Below are positions 1 through 11,804 of a stretch of 64,000 nucleotides of DNA, piece after piece. The translations under genes and the position numbers were made by a program. The notes under the pieces were generated by a model. That model searched no databases, had not been told where the DNA came from, and was given only the letters and a program-made list of their open reading frames with translations. The stretch comes from Lepeophtheirus salmonis (taxonomy: Eukaryota; Arthropoda; Copepoda; Siphonostomatoida; Caligidae). Each line of letters begins with the position of its first letter. Position 1 is the first letter of the stretch. The stretch spans positions 18,414,001 through 18,478,000 of the forward strand of contig NC_052140.2 in the NCBI RefSeq assembly GCF_016086655.4, given 5' to 3'.

Positions 1-206
1 TAATAGTTAGGATAATATGAATGCATCAATATAATTGCATTTTTTATACATATTAGGATCTCATATGTAATAAAAAGTTAGAAGTCTCAGATATAGATTT
101 TTGATGGATAGGATAAGTTTAAGGCTTTCAGATTATGAGTCCCAATTGAACATACAAATTAACTGTTGTAACTGTGCCATTATTATTGAAAAGTGGCCAT
201 CGAGTG

Positions 207-345
207 TCGTGTTTACAGAGGAGAGTGGGAGCAAAGTATTTCTTTGTAGAAACAATGGACCAGAATGCTAGTTGCTTAATATGCAGTGAAAGTGTTGCAG
301 ATTTGAAGGAGTAAAATCTTGGTCGAAGCTTATAAAAAGAGATTA
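207..345 (+). mobile_element. hAT transposase N-terminal (BED-like finger) relic
   Basis: The frame starting at 207 reads GAKYFFVETMDQNASCLIC followed by SESVADLKE and a stop. The pattern KYFFVE, then a C-x2-C pair, then SVADLKE and NLGR matches the N-terminal BED-type zinc finger of hAT transposases of the ZBED5/FAM200/GTF2IRD2-like group (family knowledge). The two histidines expected after NLGR are gone, and stops follow. The adjacent open frame at 319-504 is a shifted frame with no recognisable domain. Dead fragment; no hAT ends seen. Confidence 0.55.
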
Positions 346-510
346 GAAAAGCTTCCTAAAATGCAACAAAATGCGGAAGATTCAAGACTGAATGATGGAA
401 TGATCACAAATCAAGATGCAGAAAAAATACAACTCCTAATAATATCAATAAAAGCAATCTTTATTAGACTCATATATGCCTGTGACATCAAAAGGAGAGT
501 CTAAAATTTT

Positions 511-1914
511 ACATTTACCCATGATTAGATTTTTGTCTTGACATTGATATAAATTTTATTATTATTTTTTATTCACTTGATGAAGCAAAGTCCCAATACT
601 TTTCAAGCCATTGCTTAGTTGGAATAATATTTTTTCTTATCTAAAACAGTGTAAAATTAAAACACGAAATTGTTTTTGATCCATTGTTTTGTAAAAAAAA
701 TAAAAAATAGCGTCGTCACTCAAGGTACAATAACTCACAAAGTAACAAAAAGACTCTGATGAAATTTTGACAACTGTCTTTTGAGTCCTAGTGCAAATTT
801 AAAATGAAGTGAATTAAAAAATAATAATAACGCCATTTTACTTAGACAAGACCGGCACTTTTTAACTCATTTGTTAAATCAATAAACGATGAAGTCCATA
901 CTTCCTGGTCCCCTAGTTAAATTTACCTGACTCCACTTTCCTCAAAAGCTATAAACTTTAGCTATCAAATGACATCATTTTAATGAAATGTAACTATTAT
1001 ATATGATTATAAAATAGAAAAACCTCAAAAGAAAATTTCTAAGGATTTATGTATCGAGAAAAACATTATTTCAATGATGTTATGTATGAAATAAATAGTA
1101 GTCTTGAATATGAATAGTTGGAAAAAAATAATTAAATTCAGGATATAATAAATGAATTAATTAAGTTCTTATTTGTTATGTTTATAAAAAATACTACCTA
1201 ACATATTTAAAGATAGACATAGCCTATAGAAAGTTTTTTTCCATTTTACCATTTCATTTCTTATCAAAATACATTTTAAAACAGAATTCTGTGGAATAAG
1301 TTTTTAAATTACGGAATTCCGTAATGAAATAATAAATTGGATATTAAATTGGATGTAAAGGGTGCAACAACATATTTTCTTTTTTCAGAAAGGCAAATAA
1401 ACAAGGTTTATAATTCATAAATGATGTTTTTTCTTTTCTTTTTTCATAGTGATAATACACATCAAATTTTTTGCTATAAATAGTTTTGAAAATAATGACC
1501 AATAGGTGACGTACCCCATAGTTGAATAAACTGCACTTGGGATTTTAATATTTAGTGATTTTTTTGTTTCTCTTTAAATTACTTTTCATTAAGAAGTTTT
1601 TAGAGGGATAGTCATTTTTAACAAAAAGATGCAAAATTTAATTAACAATAATCTAAAAAAATGTGTTATGGGTGATCAGTTGATTGAGTAATTAATTATT
1701 GCCGAAATGCCAAGTGGTCAAACTACGTTGGTTATTCCGGAATAAATCCCCTTCTAATAACCCAATATGAAAAAACTGCATTAATAAAAATGTTTTCTCA
1801 TGATAAACTAGATAAAAGTTTTGTGAATTATCAACTACTGAAGCCATCAAAACAAACATCTCTTATTTCTCAAAAAAAAATCGCCAGACTAAGGATAACT
1901 AATATATAGGACAA
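511..1914. other. AT-rich stretch without a recognised gene
   Basis: No coding frame or known element recognised. It contains one perfect 18-base palindrome at 1308-1325 (half-site ATTACGGAA). It lies inside or beyond the last visible receptor intron. Confidence 0.4.
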
Positions 1915-2150
1915 AAGATGGGAGGATGTTATCGTTTCTTTACGCGGGAATAAGCTATGACGAGATATCTAGCATCTTCTCTGCTCTAAGTCTAACATTA
2001 CTAAGATTAAATAGCTGAAGAACGAAAATAATAGCCTTTTGTTGAAGCCACAAGGCTAAAACACCATCAAAAGCAGTGTAAGCTTGGACAACTTTAGGCC
2101 CTGTTCAATGAGGCCACTGTTGTTATTAGTCTGCATCTCTCTTCTTTTTT
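1915..2150 (+). mobile_element. possible Tc1/mariner N-terminal HTH relic
   Basis: A frame reads YAGISYDEISSIFSALSLTL, followed by stops and fragments such as SHKAKTPSKAV. This resembles the first helix-turn-helix of DD37D-type transposases (pattern: AGxxYDEIxxIxxVSxxT). Short and broken, and only weakly supported. Confidence 0.25.
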
Positions 2151-2234
2151 TTTCTTTTATTCAAATTGTGTATTCAATTTGTTTCACTTTTTATCGATTA
2201 AAGAATTGTATTTACACGGTTCAATATTTTATTT

Positions 2235-2616
2235 TTAGTTAAAATCATCTTTTTCGGATCGTAGGGCCTTCAATATTTCAATAGCACCAGAAAGGATTCT
2301 TATTTCTATATTTTTTATTACTGACTCAACTCCAATACACCTTAAAGAGTTAGTTTCCATATCTTCACCGATCTGTAATATCCTATGACCTCTTCTTCTT
2401 CCTCTAATTTATTATTTCATCCGCTAATGCATTATTTGTCATGAGCACCAAATTTAACATTATTAGATCTTTATGTATTTGTTGTGCCGTGTCCTCAAAG
2501 AATCGTTCACATCCTTCAAGGAAAGAACTATTTCCAGTGAAAACAACTGACTTTGGTCCACAAAAGTAGTAGCAGATATGTCCTTGGGTATGGGAAGGTA
2601 TAAAATTGTAAAAAGT
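2235..2616 (-). pseudogene. HAGH: glyoxalase II (hydroxyacylglutathione hydrolase) pseudogene fragment
   Basis: Glyoxalase II is a metallo-beta-lactamase-fold thioesterase that splits S-D-lactoylglutathione. The minus frame from 2616 reads NFIPSHTQGHICYYF, then VVFTGNSSFLEGCERFFEDT, matching the family block CHTxGHICY ... VFTGDTLFxxGCGRFFEGTA. After a stop near 2413 a second minus frame ends AIEILKALRSEKDDFN plus stop (2235-2237), matching the usual C-terminus (ALRxEKDxFK). The part between, with the HEYT metal-ligand region, is missing, as is the N-terminal HxHxDH half. The aspartate of TGD, which bridges the two metals, is Asn here. A TGA lies in frame just upstream with no usable acceptor. 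A dead or decaying 3' copy rather than a working exon; I see no poly-A tail. Confidence 0.7.
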
Positions 2617-2619
2617 TCA

Positions 2620-3340
2620 GAATCTGAAATATTTATATCCAATTGATATTTTATTTTTATTAATTAGTATAAAATTATAAATTATATAACAGATACAATA
2701 GTTAAGAAAGTAAACATCTGCAGAAAAAGAAATAGATTGAAGTAGTTATGAGAAAGTATCCTATTTTTGATAGAAAAAATTATTCCTTTGTATATTTACA
2801 AACAATAAGCATGAAAGAGAATAACAACTTCATTACAATATAGAATTGTATATTTTCAATACTTATATAACAACATTTGCTAAAGTAAAGAGATGTATCT
2901 TAACCCCTCCCCTGGAGAACAAAGATATTATACGCCCTGATATTTAAAAATTGCTCTTTAATCGTTTGAAGCTACAATTTATCGCCAATGATTTTTAACA
3001 TACTACTAAATTTTAAATCAGATTATATTATATTCTTTATCTTGATAATATTTTTTTCTAAAATTTTTTTCGTATACTTGGCAATTTAAAATCCAGGTTT
3101 AGTGATTTGAATTAACTGTTTTTCTTAAAAAATTTTAAAAGCCCAGTACATTTATTTATAATGCAGACAAAAAACAAACATTCTACTTAGTGTAATACAA
3201 TCCCTATATATATCTGACAAAGGTAAAAAAAAATATATATCAAGAAAACAAATATAAAAATAAATTCTTCTTTTTCATTTTTTAATACAACACCCAAAAG
3301 TCCGAATTAACGAACATTGTCGGATAAATTTATTAAAACG
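2620..3340. other. no gene recognised
   Basis: AT-rich sequence with no frame that I recognise. I looked here on the minus strand for the missing HxHxDH half of the glyoxalase copy and did not see it. Confidence 0.4.
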
Positions 3341-3720
3341 TTGAACTTTTGAACGTTGAAAAGTTGATTTACAGTTTTGTGTTTGGTGAAGCCAGTAGTA
3401 TGTTTCAGAGTTCCAAAATGGAAGTAAAAAAAGAGAAAGTTAGTTACATTCTTCAGTATTACTACGCCCAGGATGTAGAGGGGGAAAATGCGTCCTTAAA
3501 AATCTGTGCTTTTAATGGACCCAATACAGTATCGAATGCAACAAAAAAGTGCTGGTTCCAACTATTCCGTTTTGGTGATATGAACGTCGAAAATGTCGAT
3601 AATATAATTGAAATAGTCGAGTTGGATCGCTATGTGATCACTTATTCTATTGCTTATGAATTTAAAATTAGCCAGAAATATATTTGAAACCATCTTCATC
3701 GTGTAATTTTAAATATATTA
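3340..3720 (+). mobile_element. mariner transposase N-terminal relic
   Basis: A 112-codon open frame (3349-3687) carries the paired HTH layout of mariner transposases: CAFNGPNTVSNATKKCWFQ then LFRFGDMNVENVDN (family: C.VYGEGxVSxRTxQxWFxKFRxGDFxxxDxPRSGRP), then YVITYSIAYEFKISQKYI (family: IAxxLxISxxTVxxHL). After the stop, another frame gives NHLHR, the next conserved block, so the copy is frameshifted. The GRP linker motif is lost. No DDD catalytic domain follows, so this is a 5' piece only. SETMAR/Hsmar-like mariners are the nearest type; the subfamily is not certain. Confidence 0.7.
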
Positions 3721-5426
3721 ATTTTATTGCCAAAAGAAAGCGAAAAAACGCTTAGGACTTTTTACTTAACCTATTAAACAAGTCCACATAGTATTTTCAG
3801 GAGACATAATTGTAGATCTACCTTACAGCATTTTTGACTTTGATGCCAAATCTGTTTTATAATGAAACTATTTTTTTTTATAAGTTTGCTTATATATTTG
3901 TTGTATATCAATAATTTTATCCTTATATTTAGATAATATTTTCTTTAATAGAAAATATTATCTAATATTTGTACTCATATCTCCCTGTTTTTTTAAGAAA
4001 GTAAAGTATAATTTATATTATATTGTTCTTCTGCATAATTGTAAAAAATGACATTCGCTTCTACAAATTATCTGGTTTAGTGTAGAACTTTGTAAAAACA
4101 ATGAGTAAAGTCAATTCTGATATATTTCAATACCTTTGGGGGAAAAAATGAAGGTTAGTGCAGCAAATTGAATGTTTTGTTGGGTCACGAGGAAGGGAGG
4201 TTTTTTATGACAGTAAGTTTAAAAAGCCTCACATCCACCGGAATTAAAGGCTTGGATGGCATTCAAACAAAAAAAAACAAGTAGCCTGCGTATAAAGATT
4301 AATTCAAGAACTTGTTTGATCCTAACAAAGAACTTGAGTGTCGAATTTCTTGCATTCCTACTTAGATTTCTTCTTGGTGGAGTGATTCACCGATTTAACA
4401 AAAGATTTTGGAATATAAGCATGATGGCAGACACATATTGGATACAGAATTCTGAAAATCCGAAAAGGAAGACCTGTTCACAACGTTTTTAATGTATAAT
4501 CTTTATGAAGGCATATTGATGTTTTGTGTTCCCAAAATTATACTTTTTGCATGAAGTGTGATTGATGTCGTATAACAATCGTAAAAAATTGATAAAAAAT
4601 TTAAACCACCATATTTCAAAAATTTTACGTGCTAGCAAAAAATAAAATTAATTTGAAATTAGTGCAAAAATGAGTTTAGAAAAATGCTATAAAAATCGTA
4701 GTGAGAAAAAAAAGTTTGATTTGATTTACCTGTTTTATTAATTCAATCCATATAAAAATGAATAAGTATTTCTTTGATAAAACAGTTTACAGTAGGCAAC
4801 AAGAAAAATACTGAAGATTAGCAACCATATGTTTTTTTAAAAAAAAGAATGTCCTTTCCCTTTTTGACTGACGATATTGAGATTGGATAAAAAAACTAGT
4901 CGTACAAGGATTACATTACATCATTATAAAATTGTAGCTACTATCTCATATAATACATGTAACCTCATCAAAACTTATGGGTTTAATTTTCATATTCGCA
5001 TAAAATAATGAATATGTCATACAAATTTTTTATCAATTTTTTTTTATAAGGATAACAAATTATATTTTGTTGAAACCCTAAACTTATGTTGTTGTGATTA
5101 TTTTAAAATAAGGATTTTTCCTTCCATGCGTTACATTGATATTAGTTTATAAAGTTTCATATTGTCGAAATATCCCATTTTCATACAGAAAAATACTTGC
5201 GTTAGAATTTAATGGAAAGTATATTAAAATAAAGGTGCAAATATAAAGTAAAAAAGTATCTAATTTGAATATATAAAGGCCTGTTTTTCTTATCGATGAT
5301 TTAAGTCGATTAATTTATATATACCATATGCATATTCTTTTTAAGCGAGTAGTTTTTATAGATTAAGGCCTACATGTTAGACCTTTGATAACGGAGAAAT
5401 AAGGTAAGTAAAAAATATTGACTTAC
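3721..5426. other. receptor intron sequence, no other gene
   Basis: Downstream intron of the receptor gene on the minus strand. It holds a hairpin at 3929-3965. An open plus frame at 4256-4492 is not recognised. No TM6 or TM7 coding exon was found here on the minus strand. Confidence 0.4.
3929..3965. repeat. perfect 16-bp inverted repeat, 5-base loop
   Basis: Arm TTAGATAATATTTTCT (3929-3944), loop TTAAT, complementary arm 3950-3965. A+T only except for two G:C pairs. No gene context suggests a function. Confidence 0.8.
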
Positions 5427-5739
5427 CTTAAAAATTCTAACATAGAGAAAGATCATAACAATGCAGGGTATATAAAATGATCCAAGCGACGAATAAATGA
5501 TAAATTCCGGATTATAGAAAGCACAGACAAATTCCTTTTCCTGTAGTGTTGTTGAAACATCATTTGTTCCATTAATAACCTCTGTTATTATATTTGTATC
5601 TGGTATATTATTAGCGCCTAGCATGACAGGTGAGCCAATCATTATTGAGGCCATCCAACATAATAGGATTATTACATATGAACGCATGTGTTTATCTCGA
5701 TGTTGTGAGTATTTGATAGGTGCTGTGACAGCATAGTAC
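5427..5739 (-). CDS. Dop2R: D2-like dopamine receptor, exon with TM4-ECL2-TM5 (partial gene)
   Basis: Acceptor TTTATAG ends at 5740 and donor GTAAGT begins at 5426. The first base completes Arg137 of the DRY motif begun in the previous exon, then residues 138-241 follow in an open frame. YYAVTAPIKY is intracellular loop 2; TM4 carries LLCWMASIMIGSPVMLG (W165 = 4.50); ECL2 ends VCAFYN with the disulfide cysteine C209; TM5 reads YSSLGSFYIPCIVMIFLY with P228 = 5.50 and serines 220, 221 and 224 at 5.42, 5.43 and 5.46, the catecholamine-binding set. ECL2 is longer than in insect D2-like receptors as I recall them, and has an N-glycosylation sequon (NGT, 193-195). The exon ends in phase 0 after RIFK. 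ICL3, TM6 and TM7 are missing and presumably lie before base 1. If the intron is retained, the frame runs 18 more codons to a stop at 5370. Confidence 0.92.
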
Positions 5740-5934
5740 CTATAAATAAATTGATTAAGTTAATATAATATATTTATGAACTGCATATAAGTTTATGCTC
5801 AAAATGAGCAATCAAAATTGAACAAGTGTTACTTCAACAATATTTCATTATGTATCTCGATAAAAATCAAAGATAGAAACTTGAAATTTTATTTCTTACA
5901 TCATCATGATATCAAGTTATAATTTTTTCAATAT

Positions 5935-6123
5935 GATTTGCATAATCTGCCCACAAAGGCCTCCATACGGGTCCTAAATACAGAACAAGTGTTCATAATG
6001 TATATATCATCCGTTTTGTCCCAGGTTACAATGGTGAAAGCCTTCAGGTTACCCATATTCCTGCGGGAGGTTCGACAAGCTTCCCTCTTCAAAATGTTCC
6101 ATATGCTATGGATTCAGATATAG
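5935..6123 (-). mobile_element. DD37D-type transposase C-terminal relic
   Basis: Read on the minus strand, frames give LKREACRTSRRNMGNLKAF then TIVTWDKTDDIYIMNTCSVF and RTRMEAFVG. This follows the C-terminal helix pattern shared with the elements at 31.5 kb and 36 kb (LKSxIVxxWxxxxxxxVxxxCxxFRxRVEAVIxxxGGHIE). No catalytic residues remain and the SPDLNP block is absent. A 3' scrap of a Tc1/mariner-superfamily element. Confidence 0.55.
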
Positions 6124-7220
6124 TGATAAACATGATTATTTTATGCCCTAATAATAAGTTTATATCTAAGGTCTCTTTATGACTTTCTGGAACATTAATA
6201 ATTAATAGAACATTTATATGGTCTCCTTGATAATTTAAAATACGTTTTGGATAAACAAAATTATGTTTTGATCTACATTCTCAAATTGCAATCTCCACCA
6301 AAATATCAGTTCAAATCAGAATAGAAAAAGTTCCATAAAACCGAACCCACAGGAAAAATTTGGTCCCGAATCAAGTCTCAATACCAATAAATAACTATAA
6401 ATAGCGGAGATTGGATTTAATTAACTACACTTTTTATAAATTTTTTATATGCCTAAAATACTTGGTGTCGTGGTTCTATTGACTCGGTGCAAGAATTGGA
6501 ATCAGTAAGATCACTATAGGTACCCATACATTCAAATGAACGCCATTCAATTTTGCGTTCTATTCACAAGCTTGCATAAAATTTATTAAGATTTCTTGCT
6601 TAACAACATATTTTTTGTCAATTTAAAACTATCAAAATTTAGAAAATATGCATAAAATGTTACACCCTGCAGCTCCCAACAGCCAAAATATTTGGTTAAA
6701 AAGTCATTTTTATATTTTTCGTCGTAAACACAACTACGGGCACACCATTTGTTTCCCAGGGCAAAAGTTTGTTGATTAGTGTAGCAAATTCTATACAAGA
6801 ATCAACTTTAAAGAGTATAATAGTTACAAAACAGAAGGTGAAATTGAATTAACATAATCGTGTCATGAATGTCTTCAGAAATTATAACATGACTTTGTAT
6901 TGATTTGCTTACTGCATTTAATCAGAGTACTAGTTTAAAAAAAAAGTTAATTATATTCAAAAGATATTCATTTCACGATTTTTTTGTTCAATTTTCATTT
7001 CCTTTCATCTTAATTCTACTAAAAGAAAGAAAGCCACTGGTTGGCCGAAAAATAGGAAGGGAAAAAAATACGAAATTTCATGTATAGAGTATTAATTGCC
7101 TAGTGCTATTAGTAGGGTTGTGTATCTATAACATTTTCGGTATGTAAAAGAAAAACAATGCCCTTCTCGTAGAAGTACTTGTTCCTATTGTGGGAAAAAA
7201 TAAGAAAAACAATAATCAAA

Positions 7221-7236
7221 GGCCTCTATTGAGGCC
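7221..7236. repeat. small GC-rich hairpin
   Basis: GGCCTC, loop TATT, GAGGCC. It stands out in AT-rich surroundings; a shorter GCCCT/AGGGC pair follows 10 bases later. Function unknown. Confidence 0.5.
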
Positions 7237-7459
7237 AAATTTGTAGCCCTAAGGGCATTGGCCATAGACAAGAACAGATGGTTATCACTTAGTGCCAGGT
7301 TCGGACTGTAACAGATGAATAAGAAAATAAATTGTATGTATATATATATGTATATGAATACAGAAAGTAATATATTCAGTATCTATTGGTTAGTTATCGT
7401 TAAGGTTAAGTTCTTGTTCAGAGTAGAATAGAAGATCGATATCGTAGTAAATGAGAGCC

Positions 7460-7560
7460 ATGTCGAGTGAAGAAAATCGTTTGTATAATGGGCATGTTAA
7501 AAAAAAGCAAAAAATCAGAATGGTCATCTTAACAATTTGAAGAATGTGTTTTTTTTTTAT
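7460..7560 (+). repeat. dispersed repeat R1, copy 1 (partial)
   Basis: Shares the R1 core with copies at 10.54, 25.17 and 34.93 kb: AGTGAAGAAAATCGTTTGTA, then TGGGCATGTTAAAAAAAAGC, then ACAATTTGAAGAATGTG. Only the first roughly 100 bases are present. R1 has no recognised coding content; it may be a SINE or a non-autonomous DNA element. Confidence 0.55.
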
Positions 7561-8129
7561 AAAAATTTAAGCTACGGACGCTTATAGAGTTAAAATATAT
7601 TTATTGAAATATCCTCTTTTAAAGCTTTTTAAAAAGAATTTACATTGACTGTAAGAAAGTTGTGCCATTTTTGTTAGTATAGTATCATCCTCATCAATTA
7701 AAATACATCAGTTGACAACTTGGATATTAGAATTCCCCACATCCTATAAAATAACAATTGTTACATTTTTGTTATGATATATCACTATGACTTTTAATAT
7801 ATATCAAGAAGGTCTACTTGTGTACAAACAAGCTATTAATAAATGTTCCTTATTAAAACTTGAAATAGTCCAAGACCTTCTTCATTAAGTAAGTATAAGT
7901 CCTGTTCCAAGCTTTCACTCCACGCATTGGTAGCAAGAGATTATACTTGTTATCTTTTATTTTTTAGGTTAATATTTTGATTCATCATGGACGTATATAT
8001 CCTTTTTAAATAATTTTCTTTCTTTTTCCTAAGTTCCATTAAAATAAATATATTTTGTTGTGTCTTTAGCATCATCTTTATTAGAATCATATTTTTTCTT
8101 TTTGGCAACATTCACTCTGGCTAAGTTGG

Positions 8130-8620
8130 TTTTGGTAATTAGAGGCCTTTCTCTACGCAAAGTTCCATATTCCATAATACAGTGGCGAGATGTCTGGTAA
8201 TAAGGAGGTCCACTAGTTTAAAAGTTAGAAATCAATGGGTTTTTCGTAAGAGGTTTCTGAGTTGTTTTGGCCAAGTCTTTTCGTCCAGAATAACCCCCTT
8301 TGGGGTACCATGCATCCAACCAGGGCCTCACAACTTCTTGTATCACCTCCTGGTACACATTGAGTTCAGTTTTAAGGGCCATATGAATCTAGAAGTATTC
8401 AAAGACAACCTTGTTGTGTCATCCACTTCCTTTCTTTTTGGATAGGCTGTCTACGCTGTTAATGAGCATTCTTACTTTACCATCAAGCTCAACAGACCTA
8501 TTAACAATGTTTGCAACCCATTTTACAGAGTTATGGTCGCAGAGAAGATGTACAATCCGTACATCTTTTTACTTCCATGGTCATTGTTTGTTGCGTACTG
8601 TGTATAATAAACTAATACAG
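8130..8620 (-). mobile_element. degenerate DD37D-type transposase relic
   Basis: The minus strand, with several frame changes, shows VYQEVIQEVVRPWLDAWYPK (family: YxxVLxxxVxPWLxxxYP) followed by KTTQKPLTKNPLISNF, then TSGPPYYQTSRHCIMEYGTL, a decayed form of the WPPSSPDLNPLDYxIWGxL block. The catalytic aspartates cannot be read. Its antisense frames give the open plus frames at 8182-8445 and 8411-8647. Assignment rests on block order, not on any long match. Confidence 0.45.
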
Positions 8621-10069
8621 CAACATTTGGCTTACGTAATTACTTAATTTGCTTACGTACACTGTACTATTGTTCAAGCTTTTATTTAACAAAAAAAGGT
8701 ATAAACTTATAGCTCAAAAGATTAACTTAGTTATTTATTTTAAATAAAATACTCCTTTTTTGGATTAGAAATACATTTAGCTTAAATTAGGGCTCAAAAG
8801 TGTGTTTGGCAGCTTAGGCGTTAGCTTGACTAGCTTACCTCTTGAGGAAGATCCTTTAGACTGGAGCCTCTACCTAAGTGCATGCAAACGCACTAAATGT
8901 TCTGAAAGTTGAATCTTTTTTTCTACTTTTGTCGAGAATTGAAAAGATAAAAGAATGATGAAAGATAAGAAGAGCTGATTTTCTTTATGTGCGTAACTAT
9001 ATAATTTTAACTATCTACACTCTTCGAAAATACAGTAGAAGAGATGTTGAAATACTTATTCACTACCTGATAAAAAAATAAGGAATATCTTGTGAATAAC
9101 TTTTTGTATTGTGGTGTTAACCACGTTTATGGGACTTATAACAAGGTTAGGGATATTTTTAACATTAAATTTTAAAAAGTACTGGCAATCTAATATTTGT
9201 ACTTAAATTAATTTACAATTCAAAAACAAATAAAAAGAAATCATAAAATCATTTTGAGCCTTTTTCCGATTTTTTATGAACATTTTTTAGGTATATTTTC
9301 ATATGTGCCTAACTACTTTAATCTCTTAGTCAAATAAATATTTGACATTTGTGTACATATAATATATTATTATAGTTCATATTCTTTTAATATACATAAA
9401 GTTCATCAATTTTTAATACTTGCTTGCAAGAGGTGACGAATATTTTATGCATTTTAAACGGATGAATTTAGAAGAAAAATATCCTATTAAAACTGAATTG
9501 TCTCGACATTGACAAATATAGAGGAGGCTTTCAAGATAAAGCTCATTATAGCCAAAGTTCAGAGGATGCAAAATTCAGCAAAAGTCAACGATCAAACCGT
9601 CTCAGTGGGGATTGGGAAAAAAGTACTAAATAGAGTGTGACTCTTTTTAAAAAAATGGATCTAATCTTTAAAAAATAGAGCTTTATGGACAATTTATTGT
9701 ACCTAGGAAAGATCGAGGCGCGATCGATGTTTTTATCTATACTAATTTCGTTTATATGGATTTTTATTCTGTTTGTCACCTACAAGGGCGTGAAAGAATG
9801 ATGAATTCGATAATTCATCATATTATGCAAGGCTTGAACATGCCGTTCCAGGGGCATCAGTAGCATTATATATAGATAGATAAATAATCCAAAAATTACA
9901 CTTTTTGAAAAAAAAGAAAAAATCCATATAAGTTCACAAGAAAAAATATTTTTTTTTTGGAAAAAATTTCAAAAATTTAAATGTAAATATTAGATTTCTT
10001 GGAAAAAAAAAAATCCAAAAATACATAGCAACTCACAGCAAATTAATTTTCTGAAATAATATTTAAAAA

Positions 10070-10285
10070 AAAATTAAATATTTTAAATTGTTTAAAAAAA
10101 TTAAATATTTTAAATTGTTTAAAAAAAAATTAAATATTTTAAATTGTTTAAAAAAATTAAATATTTTAAATTGTTTAAAAAAAATTAAATATTTTAAATT
10201 GTTTAAAAAAAAAATTAAATATTTTAAATTGTTTAAAAAAAAAAAATTAAATATTTTAAATTGTTTAAAAAAAATTAATAAATTA
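10070..10285. repeat. AT-only tandem repeat, about 7 copies
   Basis: A 22-base core (TTAAATATTTTAAATTGTTT plus AA) repeats seven times, separated by A-runs that vary from about 5 to 12, giving a period of about 27-33 bases. Core sequence is nearly identical between copies while A-run length varies, as expected from slippage. An apparent 72-codon lysine/leucine/asparagine frame (10088-10306) is a by-product. Confidence 0.9.
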
Positions 10286-10534
10286 ACAGGTTTAAAAAAA
10301 AATTAAAATTTTTGGAAAAAATAATCAAAAATTCATTATTATTCACTAAAAATTTTAATTTAAAAAAAAAAAAGTATATATAATAAATTTTTATTAGCCG
10401 GAATAACAATTTTTCTTGGTAAATAGAAACAATCTCTTAATTGGGCAGTTCTACAGCCCCTCCAGCCCACCCCTTGTGGACACTCCTACGTTATATGTGT
10501 AGGGAGGGATGCTGTGTGGAAGAGAAGAACAAGC

Positions 10535-10745
10535 ATAATGAATTATCAGTGATGAAAATCCTTTGTATATTGGGCATGTTAAAAAAAAGAAACCTAAAAT
10601 AATATGTTAATCCTGAAAATTAGATGAATGGTTTTGAGGAGATCAGCTACAATCAGCTGTGATAAGGAAAGAGGGGGGGGAAGGAAATAAACTAGGATAT
10701 TGGCATGAATTACTTCAATTTCGATCTCCAATTCTACTTCAGTCC
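10535..10745 (+). repeat. dispersed repeat R1, copy 2
   Basis: Begins GTGATGAAAATCCTTTGTAT, then TTGGGCATGTTAAAAAAAAG, a block close to GATCAGCTACAATCAGC, and AATTACTTCAATTTCGATCT, matching copy 3 (25.16 kb) in the same order. It contains an 8-base G run. No coding frame recognised. Confidence 0.6.
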
Positions 10746-11804
10746 AGCACAGACTTAAAATTACTCCCATAACTACCGTAACAAATCCTTATTCGCGGAT
10801 AAAATTCTAAGGTTTCACATTTTATTTTTAACTTATATTTTGCCCATATCGAAAGTTCTCAACAAATAGTCCGGTTATGTACTCCTTTAGTTTTATTATT
10901 CTTTCTTATAATTTTTTTTTATTTAAACTCTCAGAATACAAGTTAATAGAAATAAGAGATTTCAATAGCAATTAATTCATCTCCTCAAATAATTTTCTTT
11001 TTCATTAAAAAAGTACTTAGACTATGTAGTTTATCGAACAAATAAAGTTTCTAAAGTAAAATCCATGCTTTATATAAAATACTCCTTAGTTGTTTAAGTA
11101 AATACTTATTCAAGAATAAATACATTATTTACATTATTAAATGAGTTTTTATAATAAAAGGTTGCAGTTTACTAATAAATAAATTGGTTCATGTCAAGTG
11201 TGTTGTTTTTTGTATTTTTTATTCACAAAATCACAAAATTTGACAATACATTCACTAGCTCAATAAGAAATAAAAAACACTACAATTGCATTCAATTCAA
11301 AACGATAAGTTATAATGTATGTAAGTACCATTGAAGTAAAAACATGAATAATATGGCCTATTAAAAAATTAGTTTAGATACAATATTTTGTCCCAATAAC
11401 TCTGTTCTCATAAGAGAAGAGAACGAAAATGGAGGGATGAGATGATCCCGTTTTTTTTTAAATCCAACGCTTGTTAAATCAATCCTATAAGTCTATCCTA
11501 TACCGATGTTAAATTTTTGATTTTACTCACTTCCACTCACTCTATATTCTTCACCCTAATCAATCAACTTGTCCGCACAAGCTCGTCTAGAGCAACTAGA
11601 GCAAAACTCCTTGTGTTTTGCATTTGCATTCCTATACTATGTGTAGGTAATAAACATTGCAAATTACTAATAACTTTTGAGGCCATTTGTTTGAGATCGC
11701 TAGCTCCCCCAAAACCATACAAGAGTTTTTGGTTTGATAGCGTCTGTCCCAATTTAGACTTCTCACTCTGGCTTATTTCTTATAGTATATAATTTAGGGA
11801 GCTG

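Noticed and set aside
1..5426. Possible TM6/TM7 exons of the receptor
   Set aside because: I looked on the minus strand for a TM6 W-x-P motif and a TM7 NPxxY motif and found neither; they probably lie outside the window.
10088..10306. 72-codon open frame rich in Lys, Leu, Asn and Phe
   Set aside because: Produced by the AT-only tandem repeat; no independent evidence for coding.
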